Of a DNA stretch of 39,776 bases, positions 16,128-24,760 are shown piece after piece. The translations under genes were made by a program, and so were the position numbers. The stretch is from NCBI GenBank assembly GCA_019429365.1, contig JAHYJD010000022.1:1-39776 (forward strand), in the 5' to 3' direction. Below the pieces are notes generated by a model. That model was not told the DNA's origin, searched no databases, and saw only the letters and a program-made list of their open reading frames with translations. The number at the start of each line of letters is the position of its first letter. Position 1 is the first letter of the stretch. This DNA is from Bacteroidales bacterium (GTDB lineage Bacteria; Bacteroidota; Bacteroidia; Bacteroidales; UBA7960).

Positions 16128-18181
16128 GCTATCCGCACATGAAAAATATTCATTAGCCGCCGTTTGAAAATCTTCTTAATGGTGCTGATGTCTTTAAAGG
16201 TGATGTTGGCGTTGTCGAACTGGTTTTCCCTGATCTGGGTATCAATAATCTTATCGACCAGGTCGCCTATACTACTTTCGTCGGGCTTACGCAGGCTGCG
16301 TGAAGCGGCTTCCACAGAATCGGCCATCATCACCACGGCGGTTTCTTTGCTGAAGGGCCTGGGGCCGGGATAGGTAAAGGCTTTGATATCAATCTCTTCA
16401 CCGGGATTTTCCTTCTTGTGCATGGAGAAAAAATAGCGCGCCGTGGTAGTTCCGTGGTGGGTACGGATAAAATCAATAATATATTCGGGAATGTTATTTT
16501 TCCGGGCCATTTCAATCCCTTCAATCACGTGATTGATGATGATGCGAGCGCTTTCCTCGCGGGGTATGTCGTCGTGGGGATTGAAACCGGTAGTCTGGTT
16601 TTCGGTAAAATACATTGAGTTGTTCATTTTCCCAATGTCATGATAAAGGGCCCCGGTACGGGTCAACAGACTGTTACCACCGATCTGAATCACTGCCTCC
16701 TCGGCCAGGTTGGCAACTTGAAGTGAGTGCTGAAAAGTGCCCGGGGCATTTAGGTTCAGTTCGCGCAGCAAAGTGTTGTTGGTGTCGGCCAGCTCAAGCA
16801 GCGAAAAGTCGGTAGGCAAGGCAAATATCCTTTCGAACATAAAAATCAGCGGGTAAGAAAAAAGGGTAAGCATTGCCGCTCCGCCAAACCAGGCGAAGTT
16901 TATCCATTCGATGGCCTGAAAAGTGCCTGTATGTGCCAGCGACAATCCGAAAAATACAGCCGAGTAGGTAAGAAAAATCAGCATGACAGTGGAAAACAGC
17001 TGTGAACGTCTTCGCAGTCCCACCATGCTGAAAATGGCCACGATGCCAGCAATGAACTGCAAAAAGACAAATTCAAAGCTACGGGGCACTAAAAACCCAA
17101 TGATAATAATGGTTATGATATGCACGTAGAGGGCCAGGCGGTTATCGAAAAAGGCCCGAATGAGTACCGGAACTATACACACCGGAACCAGGAAAAGCAA
17201 ATCCACGTTGTACCTAACCACCAGGCTGGTAATCATTACCATAAGAAAGACAGAGAGCAGGATAAGCAGCAATCTTCGGTTGTCGAAAAACACATCGCGC
17301 CTGAAAAAGAAAAGAAACAAAGCCAGCACGATAAACGAAATGCTTACCAGTAAGAATTGCCCGACAAAAAGCAGCACCTCCACCGTCGATTGCCCTGCCT
17401 GCTTTTGGTATTCGGCCCTGAAAGACTCCAGCAGGCGGTATTTTTCGGCACCGATCAACTCGCCGCGCGAAATGACTTTCTCGCCCTGCTGCACCATTCC
17501 CCTGCTCAGGGGAATCCGCTCAAGCTCAGCTTCCAGCGACATTTGCGTATACTGCTGATCGAAAACAATATTGGGAGCCAAAGCATTTTCTACCAAGGGA
17601 AGCAGCAGCTCAACATCATATTCAGGGCGGTTTTCGAGCTGCCCGACGATCCATAAAAAGGCTTCGCGCAGGGAAAAAAATTCGGCAGCCCGATGCAGTG
17701 TGGCCGTGCGGCCATCAATAAGCCTGAACTCATAATTGGGCGAAGGCTCGCCCGGGGCGCCTTCCCACGAAATAATTCCCCTCTGGAAAACCGAATCGAG
17801 CAACTGAAATCCTATTTCCATGTTTTGTTCGCGAAAGGGGCCCTCCTGCTCGCCATGTCTGAACTGCCAAGCCCTGTCGAACTCCTGCACAAAGTACATT
17901 TCGCGCTCCTGCACCACATCAGCCTGACGGTTGAAAAATGGCCTGTGCTCTTTCAAGGCCTCCTGTTGCTCTGTTTCCAACTCCTCCTGGCTTTTCAGCA
18001 CGGCAAAGTCGAAAGGTGCAATAAGGTCGTCGTGAAGCCATGGCCGCCCCTGGGTGTAATCATATCCAAAGCGCGTTTGCCGCGGAAAAAACTGAACGAT
18101 CAGCAAAATGCTGATCAGAAACAGCAAGGCCTTGAAAATTCCGGAAAAATGTGTTTGCAGCCAATCAAATGACTTAACCAT
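16109..18181 (-). CDS. PgpH-like 7TM-HD phosphodiesterase (probable cyclic-di-AMP hydrolase)
   Basis: 690 residues. An N-terminal membrane anchor (about 16-32) leads into an extracytoplasmic domain of some 240 residues that matches 7TMR-HDED in layout. A cluster of about seven membrane spans follows (about 275-440), then a cytoplasmic HD domain. The HD part has GTFQHSLQVANLAEEA, LYHDIGKMNN with the metal-binding His-Asp near residue 512, HVIEGIEMA and FIRTHHGTT. This architecture is that of PgpH, which hydrolyses cyclic di-AMP in Listeria and relatives; in Bacteroidetes the assignment is by similarity. Starts at ATG 18181, facing the C40 peptidase gene across a 131-base divergent gap. Confidence 0.9.
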   Translation of the reverse strand: MVKSFDWLQTHFSGIFKALLFLISILLIVQFFPRQTRFGYDYTQGRPWLHDDLIAPFDFAVLKSQEELETEQQEALKEHRPFFNRQADVVQEREMYFVQEFDRAWQFRHGEQEGPFREQNMEIGFQLLDSVFQRGIISWEGAPGEPSPNYEFRLIDGRTATLHRAAEFFSLREAFLWIVGQLENRPEYDVELLLPLVENALAPNIVFDQQYTQMSLEAELERIPLSRGMVQQGEKVISRGELIGAEKYRLLESFRAEYQKQAGQSTVEVLLFVGQFLLVSISFIVLALFLFFFRRDVFFDNRRLLLILLSVFLMVMITSLVVRYNVDLLFLVPVCIVPVLIRAFFDNRLALYVHIITIIIIGFLVPRSFEFVFLQFIAGIVAIFSMVGLRRRSQLFSTVMLIFLTYSAVFFGLSLAHTGTFQAIEWINFAWFGGAAMLTLFSYPLIFMFERIFALPTDFSLLELADTNNTLLRELNLNAPGTFQHSLQVANLAEEAVIQIGGNSLLTRTGALYHDIGKMNNSMYFTENQTTGFNPHDDIPREESARIIINHVIEGIEMARKNNIPEYIIDFIRTHHGTTTARYFFSMHKKENPGEEIDIKAFTYPGPRPFSKETAVVMMADSVEAASRSLRKPDESSIGDLVDKIIDTQIRENQFDNANITFKDISTIKKIFKRRLMNIFHVRIAYPGLN

Positions 18182-18284
18182 ACTGTCAGTTTTATACTTG
18201 CGAAATTAACAATTTATCGCAAATATCGTTTCCGGACCCCATTAAACCTTTGGGCTTCACCGGGGTTTATCTGTTATTAAATTC

Positions 18285-18292
18285 TATATTTG
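18285..18292 (+). promoter_or_regulatory. Putative -7 element of the C40 peptidase gene
   Basis: TATATTTG is an exact TAnnTTTG match, 20 bases before the ATG at 18313. Its position rules out the longer reading frame that opens at 18250. Confidence 0.65.
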
Positions 18293-18312
18293 TAAGAAAA
18301 ATAAGAAAAAAT

Positions 18313-19110
18313 ATGGATCATGGAATTTGTTTGCTGAGTGTGGCAGGCCTAAGGGCAGAACCTGCTCACCGTAGCGAACTGGTTAGCCAGCTAATTTTCG
18401 GCGATTTGTTTGAAGTGGTTGAAAAACAAAAGGACTGGCTTCAGGTGCGCCTGCTTTTCGATCATTACCTGGGCTGGGTAAATACGAATCAAGTGCAAAT
18501 GCTGGCCGCCGAAGATTTGGCTGATCTGCTGAAAAGCCCTCCGGCTATTAACACTGACCTGATTCAGCTTATTGAAGACCGCACCCAAAATACCAGCTTT
18601 GCCATCGGGGCAGGCAGCAGCCTTTACTTTTTCGACAAAGGCAGCCTGGCCATTGCTGGCAAAGTATATCATTATCCAGGTTCAGTTATCAGCGAATTTC
18701 CGGCCAAACCAATGCAAATGGCAGAGTATGCGCTTAACTTTCTTAACACCCCGTACCTGTGGGGAGGGCGATCACCTTTTGGCATTGATTGCTCCGGATT
18801 TGTGCAGCTGGTGTTCAAAATGAGCGGCATTAAAATTCCGCGCGATGCTGCCATACAAGCCACCCAGGGACAGACCATTCACCTGATTAACGAAGCCATG
18901 CCCGGCGACCTGCTCTTTTTTGACAATGAGGAGCAGCAAATTACCCATGTGGGATTGCTGATAAACGAAGGACATATCATTCACGCCCATGGCAAAGTAC
19001 GCATCGACCTGGTAGATCATAATGGAATTTTCAACCGCGAAACCAGACGATACACCCATTCGCTGCGCATTATCAAGCGAATCAGGCCCGATTCGAACAA
19101 TAAACTGTAA
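18313..19110 (+). CDS. C40 (NlpC/P60) peptidase, dipeptidyl-peptidase VI / YkfC-like
   Basis: 265 residues from ATG 18313. The N-terminal 130 residues look like one or two bacterial SH3 domains: GLRAEPAHRSELVSQLIFGD, WLQVRLLFDHYLGWV. The NlpC/P60 domain follows from about 135 with the catalytic Cys160 (FGIDCSGFVQLVF), His212 (THVGLL) and a third polar residue, His224, in IIHAHG. There is no signal peptide, so it probably acts in the cytoplasm, as do the gamma-D-glutamyl-diamino-acid peptidases that recycle murein peptides. The specificity is inferred from architecture. ATG 18313 is preferred because it follows the promoter element and starts right before the SH3 fold. Confidence 0.9.
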   Translation: MDHGICLLSVAGLRAEPAHRSELVSQLIFGDLFEVVEKQKDWLQVRLLFDHYLGWVNTNQVQMLAAEDLADLLKSPPAINTDLIQLIEDRTQNTSFAIGAGSSLYFFDKGSLAIAGKVYHYPGSVISEFPAKPMQMAEYALNFLNTPYLWGGRSPFGIDCSGFVQLVFKMSGIKIPRDAAIQATQGQTIHLINEAMPGDLLFFDNEEQQITHVGLLINEGHIIHAHGKVRIDLVDHNGIFNRETRRYTHSLRIIKRIRPDSNNKL

Positions 19111-19170
19111 TTATTTATTTTCGCGAGGTGCTTTTTTGTTGAAGGGCTGAAATATTCGGCTAAATTTTTG

Positions 19171-19178
19171 TACTTTTG
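19171..19178 (+). promoter_or_regulatory. Putative -7 element of the thrS-infC-rpmI-rplT operon
   Basis: TACTTTTG matches TAnnTTTG exactly and is followed by CA. It lies 26 bases before the thrS start, giving a leader of only about 20 bases. Confidence 0.7.
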
Positions 19179-19204
19179 CACCCTGAATTTTTGAAAGCTC
19201 AGTC

Positions 19205-21142
19205 ATGATAAAAATAACATTACCAGATCATTCCGTCCGCGAGTACCCCAAAGGGGTCACCGGGCAGGAGATTGCACAGAGCATTAGCGAGGGTTTGGCA
19301 CGCAAAGTGCTGGCTATCAGCGTAAACAGCGAGGTGCGAGACCTGACACGCCCCATAAACGAAGATGCCAGCATTAAACTTCACACCTGGGACGACCAAG
19401 AAGGGAAATCTACCATGTGGCACTCTTCGGCTCACCTCATGGCCAGCGCCATTGAAGCCCTATACCCAGGCACCAAGTTTGGCATTGGACCCGATGTGGA
19501 GAATGGTTTTTATTACGACATTGACCTGGGCGAACACGCCCTCTCGAGCAACGATTTCGAAAAGATCGAAAAGAAAATGCTGGAAATGGCCCGCGAAAAG
19601 CAACAGTTCATTCGCAAGGAAGTAGCCAAAAAGGATGCCCTGAATTTTTACACCGAAAAAGGCGACGAATACAAGGTCGACCTGATCACTGACCTTGAAG
19701 ATGGTACCATCAGCTTTTATGAGTCGGGGCATTTTACCGACCTTTGCCGTGGCCCTCACCTGCCAGACACCAGCCCCATTAAAGCCGTGAAACTGCTCAA
19801 CATAGCAGGCGCTTACTGGCGTGGCGACGAAAGCCGCAAGCAGCTCACCCGCGTGTATGGCATCACTTTTCCCAAGCAGAAAGACCTGGACGAATACCTG
19901 GTGATGCTCGAAGAAGCCAAGAAACGCGACCACCGCAAGATTGGAAAAGAGCTCGAACTGTTTGCCTTTTCAGCCAACGTAGGCCAAGGGCTCCCGCTGT
20001 GGCTGCCCAAAGGCGCCGAGCTGCGCGAAAACCTGGAGAAATTCCTGAAAAAGGTGCAGCGAAAAGCCGGATATCTCCCCGTTATTACGCCACATATCGG
20101 AGGTAAAAACCTTTACATTACCAGTGGTCACTACGAAAAATACGGCAAAGATTCATTTCAGCCCATCTCCACCCCTGCCGAAGGCGAAGAGTTTATGCTG
20201 AAGCCCATGAACTGCCCCCACCACTGCGAGATTTATAAAACCAGGCAGTACTCGTATAAAGACCTGCCAGTGCGCCTTGCCGAATTCGGCACTGTTTATC
20301 GCTACGAGCAAAGTGGCGAATTGCATGGCCTCACCCGCGTGCGCGGCTTCACCCAGGACGATGCCCACATCTTCTGTCGCCCCGACCAGGTGAAAGAAGA
20401 GTTCATTAAGGTAATCGACATTGTGTTGTATATCTTCCGTGCCCTCGATTTTAAGGATTACAGCGTGCAAATTTCGCTTCGCGACCCCAACAACCGCGAG
20501 AAGTATATTGGCACCGACGAAAACTGGGAGAAGGCCGAAAAGGCCATCATTGAAGCCACCCGCGAAAAAGGGCTTGAAGCGACAGTAGAACTTGGTGAGG
20601 CGGCTTTTTACGGGCCCAAGCTTGACTTTATGGTTAAAGATGCCCTGGGCCGAAAATGGCAACTGGGTACTATACAGGTTGACTACAACCTGCCCGACCG
20701 CTTTGAACTGGAATATGTGGGAAGCGACAACCTTAAGCACCGCCCCGTCATGATACATCGCGCACCCTTCGGTTCAATGGAGCGCTTCGTAGCTGTGCTT
20801 ATTGAACATTGCGCCGGAAATTTCCCCCTCTGGCTTACCCCCGATCAGGCTACCATCCTGCCAATCAGTGATAAATACCAGGATTATGCGAAAAAAGTTT
20901 TAAATTTGCTGAATAATTACGAAATTCGCACCCTCATTGACGAGCGCAGTGAGAAAACGGGAAAGAAAATCCGCGATGCGGAAACCCGAAAAATTCCCTT
21001 CATGCTGATTGTTGGAGAGAAAGAAGAGTCGGAAGGAACCGTTTCCGTAAGAAAGCATGGGCAAGGTGACCTTGGGACCTTCACCATTGAAGATTTTGTA
21101 AAACTTGTTCAGGACGAAATCAACAGCGTCACTGAATTTTAA
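19205..21142 (+). CDS. thrS: Threonyl-tRNA synthetase
   Basis: 645 residues, normal length. Domains in order: TGS (about 1-60), the alanyl/threonyl editing domain (about 65-240) with [11 protein letters not shown] and [16 protein letters not shown], the class II catalytic core (about 265-535), and the anticodon-binding domain (about 540-645). Motif 2 appears as [21 protein letters not shown], motif 3 as [11 protein letters not shown], and Cys337 in MNCPHHC is the expected zinc ligand. It charges tRNA-Thr in the cytoplasm. It leads the thrS-infC-rpmI-rplT cluster, whose order is conserved in many bacteria. The very short leader leaves no room for a long autoregulatory operator or T-box. Confidence 0.97.
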   Translation: MIKITLPDHSVREYPKGVTGQEIAQSISEGLARKVLAISVNSEVRDLTRPINEDASIKLHTWDDQEGKSTMWHSSAHLMASAIEALYPGTKFGIGPDVENGFYYDIDLGEHALSSNDFEKIEKKMLEMAREKQQFIRKEVAKKDALNFYTEKGDEYKVDLITDLEDGTISFYESGHFTDLCRGPHLPDTSPIKAVKLLNIAGAYWRGDESRKQLTRVYGITFPKQKDLDEYLVMLEEAKKRDHRKIGKELELFAFSANVGQGLPLWLPKGAELRENLEKFLKKVQRKAGYLPVITPHIGGKNLYITSGHYEKYGKDSFQPISTPAEGEEFMLKPMNCPHHCEIYKTRQYSYKDLPVRLAEFGTVYRYEQSGELHGLTRVRGFTQDDAHIFCRPDQVKEEFIKVIDIVLYIFRALDFKDYSVQISLRDPNNREKYIGTDENWEKAEKAIIEATREKGLEATVELGEAAFYGPKLDFMVKDALGRKWQLGTIQVDYNLPDRFELEYVGSDNLKHRPVMIHRAPFGSMERFVAVLIEHCAGNFPLWLTPDQATILPISDKYQDYAKKVLNLLNNYEIRTLIDERSEKTGKKIRDAETRKIPFMLIVGEKEESEGTVSVRKHGQGDLGTFTIEDFVKLVQDEINSVTEF

Positions 21143-21163
21143 TGCATAAATATTAACTAAACT

Positions 21164-21170
21164 AAGGAGG
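21164..21170 (+). promoter_or_regulatory. Strong Shine-Dalgarno sequence for infC
   Basis: AAGGAGG is a near-full complement of the 16S rRNA 3' end and lies 8 bases before the ATA at 21179. Such strong sites are otherwise scarce in this window. It decides the infC start. Confidence 0.85.
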
Positions 21171-21178
21171 AACGAAGC

Positions 21179-21748
21179 ATAGCAGCACCATTCAATCCCA
21201 GGCCAAGAGGCAGGCGTTTTGTAAAACAGGAAGACCCGCACGCCATTAACGAAAGAATCAAAGCCCCCGTTGTAAGGGTGGTTGGCGACAATGTGGAACC
21301 CGCCATTTTACCCATCAGGGAGGCAATTGCCCTGGCCGAAGAGCAGGGCCTTGACCTTGTTGAAATTGCACCCACGGCTAACCCGCCCGTGTGCAAAATC
21401 ATGGGCTACAAAAAGTTTCTTTACGAGCAGAAAAAGAAACAAAAGGAGATAAAGGCCAACGCCGCAAAAATCGTGGTTAAGGAAATCAGGCTCGGGCCAA
21501 ATACCGACGAACACGACTTCAACTTTAAACTTAAGCACGGCCTCAAGTTCCTTGATGAAGGAGCCAAACTGAAGGTGTATGTGTTTTTTAAAGGCCGCTC
21601 CATCATTTATAAGGAGCAAGGTGAAGTAATATTGCTGCGCTTTGCCCAGGAAGTGGAAGAAATGGGCAAGGTAGAACAAATGCCAAAGCTCGAGGGAAAG
21701 CGGATGATCATGCTGATCGCTCCAAAAAAATCACCCAAAAAGAACTAA
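21179..21748 (+). CDS. infC: Translation initiation factor IF-3, starting at an ATA codon
   Basis: 189 residues when read from ATA 21179. The frame opens after a TAA at 21158, and no ATG, GTG or TTG occurs until 21278. That later GTG would delete the conserved N-terminal segment [14 protein letters not shown], which is essential to the fold. Upstream of it comes an Arg/Pro-rich start ([13 protein letters not shown]) typical of IF-3 in this phylum. The N-domain runs to about residue 105 and the C-domain from 106 ([36 protein letters not shown]). IF-3 inspects start codons; in E. coli its own gene uses a non-AUG codon (AUU), giving autoregulation. The AAGGAGG at the correct spacing and the poor start codon suggest the same control here. 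A 36-base gap separates it from thrS and 35 bases from rpmI. Confidence 0.93.
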   Translation: MAAPFNPRPRGRRFVKQEDPHAINERIKAPVVRVVGDNVEPAILPIREAIALAEEQGLDLVEIAPTANPPVCKIMGYKKFLYEQKKKQKEIKANAAKIVVKEIRLGPNTDEHDFNFKLKHGLKFLDEGAKLKVYVFFKGRSIIYKEQGEVILLRFAQEVEEMGKVEQMPKLEGKRMIMLIAPKKSPKKN

Positions 21749-21783
21749 TGTTCATTGTTTAATAATCCGAAAATTGTTTTGTA

Positions 21784-21978
21784 ATGCCAAAAATGAAAAC
21801 CAAATCCGGTGCAAAAAAGCGGTTCACTCTTACCGCTTCCGGGCGCGTGAAGCGTAAACATGCTTACAAAAGTCACATTCTGACCAAGAAAAGCAACAAG
21901 AGAAAAAGAAATCTGACCAAGACTGGCCTCGTTAGCCCGGCAGATGAGAAGAACATCAAAGCGATGCTCAACCTTTAG
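21784..21978 (+). CDS. rpmI: 50S ribosomal protein L35
   Basis: 64 residues, very basic. [31 protein letters not shown] and KSNKRKRNL are hallmark L35 segments. It sits between infC and rplT as in most bacteria. ATG at 21784, 35 bases after infC. Confidence 0.97.
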   Translation: MPKMKTKSGAKKRFTLTASGRVKRKHAYKSHILTKKSNKRKRNLTKTGLVSPADEKNIKAMLNL

Positions 21979-22001
21979 AAAATCAATTAAAATTAACCTT
22001 T

Positions 22002-22044
22002 GTTTAGCCAAAAAAGTCTTTCCCACGTGAGGAAAGCGCTAAAC
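22002..22044 (+). promoter_or_regulatory. Nested hairpin in the rpmI-rplT gap, candidate ribosomal-protein leader
   Basis: An outer stem GTTTAGC (22002-22008) / GCTAAAC (22038-22044) encloses an inner stem CTTTCC (22018-22023) / GGAAAG (22031-22036) with a CACGTGA loop. It ends 19 bases before the rplT start and no T-run follows. L20 controls its own operon in other bacteria through RNA mimics of its rRNA site; whether this is one is inference. Confidence 0.5.
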
Positions 22045-22063
22045 GAACAAAAAACGAAAAGTT

Positions 22064-22411
22064 ATGCCAAGATCAGTTAACAAGGTAGCTTCAAGAGCCA
22101 AGCGCAAGAAGCTGCTAAAACTCACCAAAGGATACTTTGGTGCCCGCAAAAACGTATTAACCGTAGCCAAGAATACCTGGGAAAAGGGACAAGGCTATGC
22201 CTACCGCGACAGACGCGCCAAGAAAAGAGAATTCCGCAAACTGTGGATTCAGCGCATCAACGCCGGTGCAAGGCAGTACGGTTTGAGCTACTCGCAATTT
22301 ATCGGTAAATTAAACGCCAAGGACATCCAGATCAACCGCAAGGTGCTGGCCGACCTGGCCATGAACAATCCCGAAGCTTTCAAAGCCATCGTCGATTCTG
22401 TTCAGAATTAG
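22064..22411 (+). CDS. rplT: 50S ribosomal protein L20
   Basis: 115 residues. [30 protein letters not shown] at the start, [26 protein letters not shown] in the middle and [11 protein letters not shown] near the end are diagnostic of L20. The protein binds 23S rRNA early in 50S assembly. It is last in the operon and is closed by a bidirectional terminator. Confidence 0.97.
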   Translation: MPRSVNKVASRAKRKKLLKLTKGYFGARKNVLTVAKNTWEKGQGYAYRDRRAKKREFRKLWIQRINAGARQYGLSYSQFIGKLNAKDIQINRKVLADLAMNNPEAFKAIVDSVQN

Positions 22412-22432
22412 ATATAAAAAAGAACATTAGTA

Positions 22433-22463
22433 AAAAAAGGGAGCCGAACAGGTTCCCTTTTTT
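22433..22463. terminator. Bidirectional intrinsic terminator between rplT and the lipoprotein gene
   Basis: GGGAGCC / GGTTCCC (one G-T pair, GAACA loop) is flanked by seven A on the left and six T on the right, so a T-run follows the hairpin in both directions. It lies 22 bases beyond the rplT stop and 30 bases beyond the stop of the - strand gene. Confidence 0.9.
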
Positions 22464-22492
22464 GTTTTATCACCCTGATTGCAAGCAATAAC

Positions 22493-23083
22493 CTAACGTC
22501 GGGCAATAAAGCCATCTTTTTTCATTTGCCGGGCCACTTCATTTATTACTTCTTCAATTGTACCTTCAATCGTTGCTGGATTAAGCGTTGAAGTAATACC
22601 CGACCAAAGCAATTTATCATGAGTAAGAGAAAAAACGTTGGTCGAAAGAAAATAATCCTGGTCCCGTAAATAATAACCTGGAGTATAATATTTGGTGAAG
22701 AATATACCATGCTGATTCCAATAGGCAGTCCGGCGCATATTTCCTGGCATATATGTTTCCTTTTCTTCAATCTTAACCAGTTTCAAGATGATAACTCCAT
22801 CAAAATCAGCATCACGCAATATTACCTTGGCTCTGTTTTCATCTTTTGCTTCATCGGGGCTTTCAAAAATCTGGTATGATTGAAAAAAGGCTGGATGCAA
22901 GGTTGCCATTTTGTCCTCAGCTCTTCTGCGAATGGTTTCATCCGGGGCAAGCACCGCGACCATAACTTTGCTTAAACGATCTGGATCGATGGCTGTATTG
23001 GGATCTTTCCATGAACTGACTATTTTTGTCTGCGTTCCGCAGGAAACAAAAGCAAACAAAGTAAAAAAAAGAAGTATTCTCAA
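22493..23083 (-). CDS. Putative lipoprotein of unknown function
   Basis: 196 residues from a TTG at 23083, 14 bases after the psiE-like stop. TTG is accepted because the signal sequence (MRILLFFTLFAFVSC, Cys15 as the lipidated residue) starts there and the next methionine is inside the mature domain. The mature part begins with SSWKDPNTAIDPDRLSKVMVAVLAPDE, then a domain with RDADFDGVIILKLVKIEEKE and a Tyr-rich stretch, and ends with a helix EGTIEEVINEVARQMKKDG. It resembles small Bacteroidetes/Proteobacteria lipoproteins related to DUF4136 but I would not insist on the family. Last gene of a three-gene - strand unit. Confidence 0.75.
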   Translation of the reverse strand: MRILLFFTLFAFVSCGTQTKIVSSWKDPNTAIDPDRLSKVMVAVLAPDETIRRRAEDKMATLHPAFFQSYQIFESPDEAKDENRAKVILRDADFDGVIILKLVKIEEKETYMPGNMRRTAYWNQHGIFFTKYYTPGYYLRDQDYFLSTNVFSLTHDKLLWSGITSTLNPATIEGTIEEVINEVARQMKKDGFIARR

Positions 23084-23097
23084 AATTCTAAGATTTT

Positions 23098-23514
23098 CTA
23101 ATTGGAAACTTTTTTAACCAGGTAAAAACCAAATGCAAGGGAAAGGATCAATGCGGCAAGGCCAATATTACTTATGCCGTCGGCATGACCCACATCAAGT
23201 GTAAGCAGCTTACGCCCAAGTGCCATTAAACCTATCAGCAACACACTCTGCACCTTTATACTATGCTCTTTTACATAGAAACTAAAGGTATCAATAAGTT
23301 CAACAGCAATCAAAATGTTGAAAAAAACAGGTAATACCAATTGGGTTTGATCTTTGGTTATTAGTAAACGGCCACTTCCCTCATTAGACGAAATAAGTGC
23401 TTTCAAGAACTGATAGACAAGTTCAACAATTTCAATAACAATATATGCAGCAAGTATCCCTGCTAAAATGTAAAATACCGCTTGCTCAAACCTCTTTAAA
23501 AAAGCAATACTCAT
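23098..23514 (-). CDS. PsiE-like small membrane protein
   Basis: 138 residues with about four membrane spans (10-36, 58-78, 88-106, 113-134). The pattern FEQAVFYILAGILAAYIVIEIVELVYQ, then VLPVFFNILIAVELIDTF and IGLMALGRKLLTLD fits the phosphate-starvation-inducible PsiE family, whose biochemical role is unknown. Its ATG overlaps the TGA of the upstream amidase gene (ATGA, 23511-23514), so translation is probably coupled. Confidence 0.78.
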   Translation of the reverse strand: MSIAFLKRFEQAVFYILAGILAAYIVIEIVELVYQFLKALISSNEGSGRLLITKDQTQLVLPVFFNILIAVELIDTFSFYVKEHSIKVQSVLLIGLMALGRKLLTLDVGHADGISNIGLAALILSLAFGFYLVKKVSN

Positions 23515-24560
23515 AGTCCCATAAACCTGAATGGTTCTGCCTGGATGAACTGAGCCGAAACCTCACCGGAATATGTTTCATTATTCATAAGCGGCAACAT
23601 TTTTACCGGGGCGCCTTCCCTGAAATCAATTTTCTTCAAATCCACCCAGAAGGTATTTGGCGTAAGGGCCGTTTCAAAGTAATATACCAGGTTTTTGTGA
23701 TCAGCAACCACACGCCAGCGGGTGGTGGAGAGATTAGGAAAACCTTCCACTTCAAAGCCGTAGGGTACCGAAACATTCCTTACCACACTCATTACGCTTG
23801 CAACAGAAACCCTTGTATCATCTGTTTGGGGCACAGAGTTGATGTAAAAATGCGCCCTGGTAAAACGATCGGGAGAGGAAACAGTTCCGGGAAGAAAAAT
23901 TCTGCCCGGGATGTTTTGCCAGTATTTGTTAATGGCCAATTGCTGTTCATATGACGGATCGTTCGTCATAACAGTATAGGACGGGTCGTGATGAATTACG
24001 AGTTTACCCCCGATGTATTCAAATATGGCATTGTCGCCGGTGGCATCTGACAAGGAAAGATGCACTGTGGTGAATTTATCCGTACCGGGAATAAAATCTG
24101 AAACAATGGCAAATTCTTCTTTGCTTAATTCCTCCACTGCTTCGGCAACCGTAGCAAAGTTATCCAGGGCATACTGCGCCCAGGCTGAAATCGTCATACC
24201 TTTCATGTCTCCAGCTTTTTCAAAAGTCGGATATTCTGATTCAACCAGCCACAGAAGATTGGCCATCAAACCTTTTTCATTCAAGCCATCTGGTGAGGCA
24301 ATGTCCCATGAAGTAGCTACCACACTTCCGTATTTTGATGTCCATTGGATGGAGTTAGGACCTACTTCGCCATTGCGTTCCATTCCCCTGGGAAATATCC
24401 ACAAATTGGCAGGAATCTCAATACTGAAATCCATGCTGCGGCCTGTAAGAATAGTGTTGTTGGGCCCTTTGTACATGACCCTGGTGCATGCATTGGCTTT
24501 GAACATTCCAAATGCTACAAAAACCAATAAAGCTGCTGCAAACGTTTTAAATGTTTTCAT
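23511..24560 (-). CDS. Secreted linear amide C-N hydrolase (choloylglycine hydrolase / penicillin acylase family)
   Basis: 349 residues. A signal peptide (1-24) ends at ANA, so cleavage would expose Cys25 as the N-terminal nucleophile, as required in this Ntn-hydrolase family. Other active-site candidates fit: Arg41 and Asp44 in GRSMDF, an Asn in LMANLLWL and in VMTNDPSYEQQL. The family hydrolyses linear amide bonds in bile salts, penicillin V or N-acyl amides and lactones; the substrate cannot be told here, and the non-gut-looking context is no reason to prefer bile salts. It is first in a three-gene unit, overlapping the PsiE-like gene by 4 bases. I saw no exact TAnnTTTG in its AT-rich upstream region. 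Confidence 0.85.
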   Translation of the reverse strand: MKTFKTFAAALLVFVAFGMFKANACTRVMYKGPNNTILTGRSMDFSIEIPANLWIFPRGMERNGEVGPNSIQWTSKYGSVVATSWDIASPDGLNEKGLMANLLWLVESEYPTFEKAGDMKGMTISAWAQYALDNFATVAEAVEELSKEEFAIVSDFIPGTDKFTTVHLSLSDATGDNAIFEYIGGKLVIHHDPSYTVMTNDPSYEQQLAINKYWQNIPGRIFLPGTVSSPDRFTRAHFYINSVPQTDDTRVSVASVMSVVRNVSVPYGFEVEGFPNLSTTRWRVVADHKNLVYYFETALTPNTFWVDLKKIDFREGAPVKMLPLMNNETYSGEVSAQFIQAEPFRFMGL

Positions 24561-24689
24561 AAATAAAATTTTTAAAATTTTTTCTAATGAAACAACAACC
24601 AGTATTAATTGTTCGCGTGTTTAATTAATTATTCAGAAAAAAAGTGAACGTAAATAATAATCGCCCCATGAAACCCCGCTGAGCAGAAA

Positions 24690-24760
24690 TGAGCTTCACT
24701 GACTTCGGCTAAAGCCTCAGCTGCCTGCTGATTACTGCCTACCGTAACTGTCTGCCGACA
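24690..24760. repeat. Weak heptamer-like GGCAG repeats around the NUDIX stop codon
   Basis: On the - strand the coding end and the bases after it read as units GTAGGCA, GTAATCA, GCAGGCA, GCTGAGG in 7-base phase, preceded by GGCAGAC. Much more degenerate than the other arrays in the window. The rest of the 24561-24738 gap is AT-rich with no gene. Confidence 0.35.

Noticed and set aside
18182-18249. Promoter of the PgpH-like gene (TAATTTCG on the - strand at 18201-18208)
   Set aside because: Differs from TAnnTTTG at one key base and has no -33 element at a good distance; too weak to list.
23511-24560. Calling the Ntn amidase a bile salt hydrolase
   Set aside because: The family covers several substrates and neither active-site residues nor context select bile salts.
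24013-24624. 203-codon open frame on the + strand
   Set aside because: Antisense to the Ntn amidase whose signal peptide and active site are clear.
24678-24721. Hairpin GCTGAG/CTCAGC downstream of the NUDIX gene as terminator
   Set aside because: Only 6 bp with a long loop and no T-run on either strand.
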